The position numbers were made by a program, and so were the translations under genes. From a virus, in the IMG/VR virus record IMGVR_UViG_3300025146_000052, positions 1 to 28,740 of that record: 28,740 nt of DNA, one strand, 5' to 3'. How positions within the stretch are numbered: position 1 is the first letter of the stretch; each line of letters begins with the position of its first letter. This document shows positions 22,760-28,740 of the stretch, piece after piece. The notes beneath the pieces were generated by a model, which saw only the letters and a list, made by a program, of their open reading frames with translations, was not told where the DNA came from and ran no database searches.

Positions 22760-24150
22760 GACGAGCCTCCTTCGTCGTCCTCCGACTGCACTGTCACCGG
22801 CGCCAGGCCCGTGTGCCGCAGCTTGGCCGGGTCGAAGCCCGTCTCCGCCGCCGCCGCGTCCGGCTCCACGCCAGCGCGGATGAGCGCGCCATAGGCCTCG
22901 GCTTGCTTGGCGATCAACGACAGCCGCCGCTCCTCGTCCGTGGCCAGCGCGAGCTGCGAGAAGACGGTCTCATCCTCGCCGAAGGGCGGCTCGTCCTCCT
23001 GCGCCAGCACGCGCTCGATTGAGGTGGCGCCCATCATCAGGCGGTTCTTCTGGATCTCCGCCCGGTCCTTCGGCGACGCCGACAGAAGCGAGTCGAAGAT
23101 GAACTTCACCTGCAGATCCGGCTCGACCCACTTCGTGATGTACTTCTGGTAGGCAGCCTGCCGGCGCTGCACGATCGGCCGCAGCGTGAACCGCTCCAGC
23201 CCGCGCGAGAACTCTGCTATCCCAGTGCCCCAGGTCGACGGCTTCTCGACCATGCCCGCCACGGTCGGCGGCACGCGCCACATGGCCAGTAGCACCTTGA
23301 AGACGAGATCGTTCTGTGCGACGAACTCGGCATCCGCCAGGCTCATCGATAGCCGCTCCAGCTTCAGATCCTTGCCGCCCAGCACGGCCACCCGCCCGGC
23401 GTTGCCAGCTCCGCCGTGCAAACGTTCCAGCCGCTGGGACAGTTCCACAGCCTCCGGTTCCGGGATGGTCTCGCCGGCGGTGAGCACAGCCGACGGGTTC
23501 AGGCCGCGCCCCATGAGCCGCGCGGCCGTCTCCTGGTATGCCAGCGATAGGCCCGCCAGCTCCGCTGCCATGCGCACGGGCGAGACGGGTTCCAGTTGGC
23601 CGGGCAGGGTGTAGAGCGGACAGTATGCGAACTCCGGGCGTTCGCCGGGACGATTCACGAGCTCGCCCTGACCGAGCGAGGTCAGCTTGAGGGCCACGCC
23701 CTCCGTGCGTTCCAGCTTCACGCCCGCCGGGTTGAGCGGCCAGCGCACATCGAGCCCACCGGCGCGGGTCCAGCCGAGCATCGTATAGCTGGCGCCCCAG
23801 AGCGCCATGCTCATCGTCTCTGTCGCCTCGATCCCGAAGCGCGTCTGGTCGGGGTTGGGCTCGTCGCTCCAAAGCGCGCGCAGCCGTTCCGGCTCCTGCG
23901 GCATCCGCGTCTGGTCGCCCTTCAGCACGAGGCGCATCACCAGCGACGCCACTTCATCGGCGAGCACGCTCGTTGCGATCCAGATCGCCGCCACGCGCAG
24001 CGCCGATGCCTCTTCGACGCGCTGGCCCGAGAGCGTGGCGAGGCCGCCTACATGGGCGATCTGGCCTGTCACCCCGGAGAACGCGGGGAGCGGGTTGCCC
24101 TGCTTCACGATCGAGAAGGCGTTGCGGGCTGCTTGTCTGAGTGCCGGCAT
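22756..24150 (-). CDS. Portal protein, HK97 type
   Basis: The 464-residue product, from the ATG at 24150 (a GTG at 24153 is adjacent but closer to the GGAGG site), has the HK97 portal family order. AIWIATSVLADEVASLVMRL lies near the N-terminus, GASYTMLGWTRAGGLDVRWP in the wing region, GGKDLKLERLSMSLADAEFV and LAMWRVPPTVAGMVEKPSTW in the stem. FSRGLERFTLRPIVQRRQAA and a Glu-rich C-terminus with PFGEDETVF follow. The dodecameric portal is the DNA entry channel and docks terminase and connector. Its TGATG overlap with the small membrane gene is tight. Confidence 0.85.
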   Translation of the reverse strand: MPALRQAARNAFSIVKQGNPLPAFSGVTGQIAHVGGLATLSGQRVEEASALRVAAIWIATSVLADEVASLVMRLVLKGDQTRMPQEPERLRALWSDEPNPDQTRFGIEATETMSMALWGASYTMLGWTRAGGLDVRWPLNPAGVKLERTEGVALKLTSLGQGELVNRPGERPEFAYCPLYTLPGQLEPVSPVRMAAELAGLSLAYQETAARLMGRGLNPSAVLTAGETIPEPEAVELSQRLERLHGGAGNAGRVAVLGGKDLKLERLSMSLADAEFVAQNDLVFKVLLAMWRVPPTVAGMVEKPSTWGTGIAEFSRGLERFTLRPIVQRRQAAYQKYITKWVEPDLQVKFIFDSLLSASPKDRAEIQKNRLMMGATSIERVLAQEDEPPFGEDETVFSQLALATDEERRLSLIAKQAEAYGALIRAGVEPDAAAAETGFDPAKLRHTGLAPVTVQSEDDEGGSS

Positions 24151-24299
24151 CACTCACCTCCGATGTTCAGGTTGGCTACCAGTATCAAGTATACACCTGC
24201 CACCGCGATGCCGAGAGGCAGCCACCACAACGACGCGGCGGCGGCCAGCGCCGCGACGCCTGCGATCTCCGCCAGCCAACGTAGGCGGGCGGGGGTCAC
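24150..24299 (-). CDS. Small two-segment membrane protein (49 aa)
   Basis: This ORF is short and starts with GTG at 24299; GGAGG lies ten bases upstream. It ends in TGA overlapping the portal ATG (TGATG). The product MTPARLRWLAEIAGVAALAA continues as a hydrophobic helix, then WWLPLGIAVAGVYLILVANL. It probably forms a membrane hairpin. Small hydrophobic genes between terminase and portal are uncommon and have no agreed function. The coupling to portal is clear, but the role is unknown. Confidence 0.55.
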   Translation of the reverse strand: MTPARLRWLAEIAGVAALAAAASLWWLPLGIAVAGVYLILVANLNIGGE

Positions 24300-24370
24300 G
24301 CCTAACTCACCTCCGTCAGACAACCGGGGCCGTGGAGTGCGCTATGGGCGGCGAGCGGCGCGAACACGTT

Positions 24371-25091
24371 TCACGATGTCTCCAGATCAAAATTAGCGGC
24401 GTTAGCAATCGCGTGCCATGTTCTCTGCGATGATCCATTGAGATTAGACGAGGGGATTCGCAATGGCCGTATGCCGACTGCGAAGTCGAGATCGCGATCA
24501 AAATCCTTCAACCGTTGTTCTCGATCCTGATGGTGAAGTCCATCGCATTCAATCCCTATCGGATCACGGCCATCTATCAGGATGAGGAAATCCAACCTTC
24601 GCCATTTGCCGGGGGCATCGAACCCAGAACTGGGGAATATGGATTCCATCCTTGGTTGGTTCCGCATCAATCGCATTATTTAGACTCATCTCGATAGGCG
24701 TCATCGGCCACCGACAGGACCGATAGACATCGACGAAAAGACTCCAGTACTCGTCTAGGTCCTCGTCACAGCGGCGAAATAATTCCCGCTTTAGTTCTTC
24801 TATGGCGATGGAGTCGCGGGATATAATGGCGTCTTGCATTCTGGGGAGAAGCGGAGCCTGGTCAGGATAAAGAGATGGCCTCCTAAGCAGCAATTCGCCA
24901 GCTTCTACGGGCAGTCCTCGCAATGCGCCGTTTTTACGAGGCGCTGAAATCGGTTCATCTCCCAGGCAATCAACCACTTGCCCCCAAGTTTCGGGTGCCA
25001 ATTGACCTAGCGACGCCTCTTTTCGCCAGGCCTCCCAGATTGCAAGGCACTGCCATTGCCAAACATCGTATTGCAAGAGGCGCGGATTCAT
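24371..25091 (-). pseudogene. Vsr/DUF559-like nuclease with a one-base frameshift
   Basis: The first frame (24564-25091) starts in an ATGA overlap with the large terminase stop and gives 175 residues, starting MNPRLLQYDVWQWQCLAIWE. Near its end (DGIHIPQFWVR) the coding sense passes to another frame, which continues GKWRRLDFLILIDGRDPIGI and ECDGLHHQDREQRLKDFDRD to a TGA at 24371. RLDF...IECDGLHH plus Q-D-R-x-R is the catalytic core of PD-(D/E)XK nucleases of the DUF559/Vsr type. Removing one base from the G5 run (plus strand 24611-24615) joins the two into about 240 residues. GC is lower than in neighbours, consistent with an inserted gene beside terminase. Confidence 0.6.
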
Positions 25092-26761
25092 CCTGGCTTC
25101 TCTTGGTCGGGAATGTACAACGAGATGCCCGTCCGTTGCGGCTTCGCCCCCAGCGCGACCGCATCCTGACGCGCCTGCCAGGACAGCGCCCCCGCGACGG
25201 CGGCGTCAATTTTGAGCGGGGAGTCCGAGCGTTCCTTCTGGATCACGTACATCAACTCGTCGTCATCATCCCGGAGGCTGAGCATGTGCTTCACGGCATT
25301 GGCGATCGCCGCGGCGAAGCGCGGGTCGCCGTCGTGTGAAAGGTCTCCCGCTTCAATCGCCGTGCGGTACTGCGCGATCGCGTGCGCCATCTTCCGGTAC
25401 TGCGTCGTCGACCAGGAGATGACGCGCTCGCCCCCGAACTGCCCCGCCCACTTCGAGAGGTGCGTGCCCCATTTGTACGGGTCGGCGTACATCCGCCAGA
25501 CCTGCCAACGCCCGAACGCTTCTTCAACGATCTGGTCTACCTCGGTCGTCGGGATCCAGAGCTCGCCGGTCGCAGCGTCCGGCAGGGGCTCCCAATAGCC
25601 CGTCACCCACTGGTAGCCTGATGCGACCTCCGTCCCGATGAGCGCGGTGTGGTCGCGGGAGAGCGAGCCATCGAAGCCGAGCGTGATCAGTGCGCCCGCC
25701 GGCACGGTGTAGCCGGCCTTGGTCAGCGCGGCGAACTTGTCGGCGTCGAACGGCTTGTCCTCCTCCGCGATGATCTGGTTGAGGTAGAAGCGCCGTGCCA
25801 TCGCCGCCGTCGTGCGGGGGTCCCGGATCTCCCCGAGCAGCCGCTCCGGCTTTACCCAGGCTGAGTCACCCCGCGCGGCGATGATCCCGCGCGTCACGGC
25901 AGCGTCATCTTCGAGGTCGGTCTCCGGCGCTTCCAGGGAGTCGTAGAGGATGCCCGCCGCGCTCACCGGCACAAGCCCCTGCGCGACTTTCCTCCAGGCT
26001 TCGTAGTCATGCTCGGCATCCGAGTTCTCGCCGGGCGCGTGCGCATTCGAGATCGCCAGCACACGCGAGGAGCCATCCCGTGACTTCGCCGCGTTCCGCG
26101 CGATCACCTTCGCCATCTCGTGCCCTTCGTTGGGCCCGAGCCAGTGCATCGTCTCGTTCTTGAGGATAAACGTCGCCCGCCCACCCTCCAATGCCCGCGG
26201 CGAGCTGGTGACTGCCTCGATGCGCTTGCGGCCGGATTCGGCGTAGATGATCTCCTTGCCGAGGTCGATGCTGAACTCCTCAATGGCGCGCGGGCTGAGC
26301 ATCCCCGGAAAGAGCGTCATGGTGTTGCGCGTCTGGTCACGCGAGACGGCTGCCGTCTGTACCCAGGCAGCGATGTGTGCCTCAGCGATGGGCAGGCCGC
26401 GTTCCCAGCGCGCGAAGCGACATGGCCCTAGGGCCTCGATGCAGCAGAGCGCCGCGCCGAGCGGGTCCTTCCCGTGACCCTTCATCCGCCGGAACATCCC
26501 GTAGCGCCATACGAACCGGCCCTCCGCGTCGATGGCGTACCACCACAGCACGAAGCGGGCTTGCTCGTCCGTGAACTTCCACGGCTGCCCGGCATCCGGG
26601 CCGTCCGGCTGCAAGAGGTAGTCCGCCGTCCAGCCGAGAATCTGCCAGCCCAGCGTGTGCTTCGGTAGCACGAACCCCGCGCGGTTGCGCTTCCAGGTGG
26701 GCCCAATGGTGATGGGCGCCGGCGTCCTCGTGCGACGACGGGGAGCGGTGGCGGTGGTCAT
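25088..26761 (-). CDS. Terminase large subunit
   Basis: The 557-residue product starts at the ATG at 26761, in an ATGA overlap with the preceding zinc-ribbon gene; the open frame further upstream is that gene's shadow. It carries a Walker A-like RRMKGHGKD (91-99), a Walker B-type TFILKNETMHW (Asn-Glu at 202-203, a variant seen in some phage terminases), and a coupling region. The RNase H-like nuclease has FDGSLSRDHTAL (Asp364 and Asp370). It is the ATP-driven motor that packages DNA into the portal and cuts at the ends of packaging. Confidence 0.85.
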   Translation of the reverse strand: MTTATAPRRRTRTPAPITIGPTWKRNRAGFVLPKHTLGWQILGWTADYLLQPDGPDAGQPWKFTDEQARFVLWWYAIDAEGRFVWRYGMFRRMKGHGKDPLGAALCCIEALGPCRFARWERGLPIAEAHIAAWVQTAAVSRDQTRNTMTLFPGMLSPRAIEEFSIDLGKEIIYAESGRKRIEAVTSSPRALEGGRATFILKNETMHWLGPNEGHEMAKVIARNAAKSRDGSSRVLAISNAHAPGENSDAEHDYEAWRKVAQGLVPVSAAGILYDSLEAPETDLEDDAAVTRGIIAARGDSAWVKPERLLGEIRDPRTTAAMARRFYLNQIIAEEDKPFDADKFAALTKAGYTVPAGALITLGFDGSLSRDHTALIGTEVASGYQWVTGYWEPLPDAATGELWIPTTEVDQIVEEAFGRWQVWRMYADPYKWGTHLSKWAGQFGGERVISWSTTQYRKMAHAIAQYRTAIEAGDLSHDGDPRFAAAIANAVKHMLSLRDDDDELMYVIQKERSDSPLKIDAAVAGALSWQARQDAVALGAKPQRTGISLYIPDQEKPG

Positions 26762-26952
26762 CGTTTCATAGGAAGTAACGAATATCGACCGTCCTCTACC
26801 ACCCAAGTGCGTATGCTTCGGTCGAACCATTGGCCCTTGATGACGATTTGAACACGGCAATTCGGACAGTAGCGGGCGCTGCGCCGATATACGAATGGGT
26901 GATCGCAGTCAGGGCACTCTAGAAAACCGCCAGCACCAGCGCCCGTCGTCAT
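26758..26952 (-). CDS. Zinc-ribbon microprotein (64 aa)
   Basis: C13-x2-C16 (LECPDCDHPFVY) and C29-x2-C32 (ARYCPNCRVQIV) make a textbook zinc ribbon, followed by an aromatic strand (WVVEDGRYSLL). It starts four bases inside the end of the small terminase and ends in an ATGA overlap with the large terminase. It is therefore part of the packaging block, and co-translation with terminase is likely. It may bind DNA or RNA; no direct family match can be claimed. Confidence 0.65.
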   Translation of the reverse strand: MTTGAGAGGFLECPDCDHPFVYRRSARYCPNCRVQIVIKGQWFDRSIRTWVVEDGRYSLLPMKR

Positions 26953-27431
26953 CGGGCCTTCTTTCCTCGCAGCCGTGTGCGGTAGTCGTCGATGGCCGCT
27001 GGCGCGCTACTGTCGCCAAGCTCCTGGCTCTCGTGTTCAACCCCCTGCCGTAGACGAGCGGACGGCGTGAGCCCAAGCTGCTTTCCCAAATCGCTCAGCG
27101 TCGCCTCGACTTCGCTACGCATCAGGAACAGGGGATTGCGAACCAGTCCATCGAGTCGGCCTTTCACCAGAAGCCCCGTTGCTTGCAGCTTGCCATCGAT
27201 CTCGCACCAGTCCGACCACGCCCGGCAGTAGCGAATAAGCACAGCGCGGTCAACGACGGCAAGGAGGCCCATCGCTTCGATCTCAGGGACGATGCGGTCC
27301 CACTCGGCGACTGATTCGGCAGGCAGGTTATCAGGCATCTTGGGGCGCGAAACGCCGATGCGCTTTCCGCGATTGGAGCGGCGGTTGCGCCGCCTAGCGT
27401 ATGGAATTGGCAGAGGGCCGCGCTCACCCAC
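26949..27431 (-). CDS. Terminase small subunit, P27 family
   Basis: The GTG at 27431 (residues MGERGPLPIPYARRRNRRSN) is chosen because it follows GGAAGG and its start matches the R-G-P-x-P-x-P opening of P27 proteins. The longer frame covers the methylase end. The product continues KMPDNLPAESVAEWDRIVPE, AMGLLAVVDRAVLIRYCRAW, then LVRNPLFLMRSEVEATLSDL and GLTPSARLRQG, the family's order. It recognises the packaging start site and loads the large subunit. It overlaps the methylase by 8 bases and the zinc ribbon by 4. Confidence 0.8.
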   Translation of the reverse strand: MGERGPLPIPYARRRNRRSNRGKRIGVSRPKMPDNLPAESVAEWDRIVPEIEAMGLLAVVDRAVLIRYCRAWSDWCEIDGKLQATGLLVKGRLDGLVRNPLFLMRSEVEATLSDLGKQLGLTPSARLRQGVEHESQELGDSSAPAAIDDYRTRLRGKKAR

Positions 27432-28680
27432 GGCTCGCCGCCTTCCGCTTCGAGCGGGGTAGTGCTGCTTCAGCTCGCGCCTTCTTCCCTGTGTATTCTT
27501 CCCATCTGCGCACGGCGACATCGACGTAGCGAGGCTCGATCTCCATCGCGTAGCAGCGCCGACCCTGGCGCTCGCAGGCGATCAGTGTCGTGCCGGAGCC
27601 GAGGAAGGGGTAGACGATATGCCCAGCGTCCGACGAATTAATGACGGCTCGCTCTACGAGTTCGACGGGCTTCATGGTCGGGTGTTCGGGCGACTTCGCT
27701 GGCCGGTCGATATTCCAGACCGTTGTCTGAGCGCGTCCTCCTCGGTAGCGGTGAGCGGCGTTCGGCACCCATCCGTAGAAGATCGGCTCGGCTTGCCAGT
27801 GGTAATCCACCCCCATCGGTGAGAACGTGGCATTATTCTTCACCCACTGGATCGTCTGATGCCAAATGCCCCGCTCCTTGAGCGCAAGTCCGAAGAGGAC
27901 ATGTAGCGGCCCCGGCGGGGCCGCTACATACCATGCGGCCCCGGCGAGGCATGACGCCAGCGCCAGATCAAACGACGCGCGAAGCATCGCCATGAGCGCG
28001 GGTTCATCGATGGTGTCATTAGTGAGGTTCTCCTCAATTCGATTGCTCGGAGCAATCGAATTGAGGAACTTGTTCTTATCACCCACGGCCACACCATAAG
28101 GCGGGTCAGTCCAGACGAGTTCGATGGTGGCCCCGCCCATCAGCCGCGCCACGTCCTCGGCCTTCGTCGAGTCGCCGCACAGTAGCCGGTGCTCCCCCAG
28201 CAGCCACAGGTCGCCAGGCTTCGTCTTGGCCTTCTTCGGCGGCTCCGGTACAGCGTCTGGGTCGGTCAAGCCAGGCGCAGCGGGCAGCTTGAGCATCGCC
28301 AGGAGCGCCTCGTCCGTCACCGTAATGTCAGCCAGCAGTTCCGCGAGCTTCGCCTTGTCTGTTATCGCCATCCCCGCCAGCGGGTCGAGCGCCGCGAGGA
28401 TGATGCCCTCTTCGTTCTCGTCCAGATCAACATACACGACCGGGACGGAAGGCTCGCCGCGAGAGATGGCGAGCGCGATCCTGGCATGACCGTCGATGAC
28501 GTACCCGGTCCGCTGGTTGACGATGATATTCTGCACCCAGCCGACTTCTGAGAGGACGCCCGCGAGTGCGTCCAGCTGTGTCTTCGGGTGCATACGCCAG
28601 TTGCGCGGGTTGGCTAGGAGCTGGTCGGGCGCTTCCTGGCCCTGCCCTACGATGCGGGAACGCCATTTCGCATCAGACAC
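27424..28680 (-). CDS. ParB-like/DNA methyltransferase fusion
   Basis: The 418-residue product starts at a GTG (28680) with GAGGT upstream. Residues 1-100 form a ParB/Srx-like domain (LLANPRNWRMHPKTQLDALA, VIDGHARIALAISRG). A linker (PEPPKKAKTKPGD) leads to an N4/N6 methyltransferase with LLGEHRLLCGDSTKAEDVAR and VWTDPPYGVAV (DPPY at 192-195). The AdoMet loop is VYPFLGSGTTLIACERQGRR, where the usual Asp before Pro is Tyr. Such fusions are widespread in phages next to terminase and methylate the phage genome, probably against restriction. Its coding sequence holds two perfect palindromes (27901-27929 and 28031-28067). The ending Lys/Arg-rich tail overlaps the small terminase start. Confidence 0.8.
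   Translation of the reverse strand: MSDAKWRSRIVGQGQEAPDQLLANPRNWRMHPKTQLDALAGVLSEVGWVQNIIVNQRTGYVIDGHARIALAISRGEPSVPVVYVDLDENEEGIILAALDPLAGMAITDKAKLAELLADITVTDEALLAMLKLPAAPGLTDPDAVPEPPKKAKTKPGDLWLLGEHRLLCGDSTKAEDVARLMGGATIELVWTDPPYGVAVGDKNKFLNSIAPSNRIEENLTNDTIDEPALMAMLRASFDLALASCLAGAAWYVAAPPGPLHVLFGLALKERGIWHQTIQWVKNNATFSPMGVDYHWQAEPIFYGWVPNAAHRYRGGRAQTTVWNIDRPAKSPEHPTMKPVELVERAVINSSDAGHIVYPFLGSGTTLIACERQGRRCYAMEIEPRYVDVAVRRWEEYTGKKARAEAALPRSKRKAASRG
27901..27929 (-). repeat. Perfect 13-bp inverted repeat inside the methylase gene
   Basis: ATGTAGCGGCCCC (27901-27913) and GGGGCCGCTACAT (27917-27929) are exact reverse complements with a 3-base spacer. They sit within codons for residues 251 to 260 (WYVAAPPGPLHV region). 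It could form a stable mRNA hairpin or be a chance result of Pro/Gly/Ala codons in GC-rich DNA. Confidence 0.7.
28031..28067 (-). repeat. Perfect 37-base palindrome inside the methylase gene
   Basis: TCCTCAATTCGATTGCTC (28031-28048), one central base, and GAGCAATCGAATTGAGGA (28050-28067) are exact reverse complements over 18 bp. It covers codons for residues 205-217 of the ParB/methylase fusion (FLNSIAPSNRIEE). AT content is higher than around it. Such perfect symmetry in coding sequence is unexpected; it could be a protein-binding or recombination site, or a recent inverted duplication. Confidence 0.9.
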
Positions 28681-28729
28681 GGACTACCTCTAACACGATT
28701 GCCGAAAACCCGTACAGAACCGCGTCACA
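28673..28729 (-). CDS. C-terminal tail of an upstream gene (partial)
   Basis: Reading in from the right edge after the adapter-like bases, a frame gives CDAVLYGFSAIVLEVVRV and a TGA at 28673-28675. The TGA overlaps the methylase GTG by a few bases. The hydrophobic, helical character and operon-like overlap suggest a real gene end. Only 18 residues are visible, so no identity can be given. Confidence 0.35.
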   Translation of the reverse strand, partial: CDAVLYGFSAIVLEVVRV

Positions 28730-28730
28730 G

Positions 28731-28740
28731 AGATCGGAAG
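28731..28740. other. Illumina adapter remnant at the contig end
   Basis: The last ten bases are AGATCGGAAG, which equals the start of the common Illumina TruSeq adapter. On the minus strand they read CTTCCGATCT, the end of the paired-end adapter. Their position exactly at the end makes a read-through remnant far more likely than genomic sequence. Confidence 0.75.

Noticed and set aside
1-28740. CRISPR arrays, tRNA, rRNA, integrase or attachment sites
   Set aside because: No regularly spaced repeats, no cloverleaf-like or rRNA sequence, and no recombinase gene were seen on either strand.

Overview
The window is the late-gene (head, tail and lysis) region of a tailed double-stranded DNA phage with a siphovirus plan. 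It could be a free phage genome or a prophage piece. No integrase, repressor, tRNA, rRNA or CRISPR array is visible, so lifestyle cannot be told. GC is high, ribosome binding sites are strong (AGGAGG type), and many starts are GTG or TTG. The sequence points to a high-GC bacterial host but does not identify it. The last ten bases match the start of a standard Illumina adapter, so the right end is probably a raw contig end.

From about 2618 to the right end almost everything lies on the minus strand, reading right to left as one tightly packed late operon. The order is: ParB-like/DNA-methylase fusion (27424-28680), P27-type small terminase, a zinc-ribbon microprotein, large terminase, a frameshifted Vsr/DUF559-like nuclease, a small membrane protein, portal, a small unknown gene, a Com-like zinc ribbon, ClpP-type head protease, HK97 major capsid protein, three small head-region genes, an HK97-gp10-like protein, a head-tail connector, a tail-completion candidate, a 78-residue protein, major tail tube protein, a 111-residue protein, another zinc ribbon, the tail assembly chaperone pair with a predicted programmed -1 frameshift, tape measure, a distal-tail protein, a 1211-residue tail hub/PKD/BNR-propeller protein, a 711-residue fibre, two tail-tip proteins, a zinc-binding microprotein, and a lysis cassette (membrane/coiled-coil protein, holin candidate, two tiny proteins, TIM-barrel glycosidase-like lysin). 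Many neighbours overlap by ATGA, so translational coupling is the rule.

The left 2.6 kb runs the other way and looks eroded. It holds the end of one gene, a 56-codon gene, a lysozyme/transglycosylase-like region with conflicting reading frames, two microproteins, a nucleoside deoxyribosyltransferase-like gene, a DNA methyltransferase broken by one extra base, and a possible fragment of a winged-helix protein. It converges on the lysin gene.

The most notable points are: the -1 frameshift in the chaperone gene; a nested hairpin with a GNRA-type loop just upstream of it; a perfect 37-base palindrome and a second 13-bp one inside the methylase gene; recurring zinc-ribbon microproteins at module borders; the hub-PKD-propeller fusion; and several single-base frame breaks in accessory genes.
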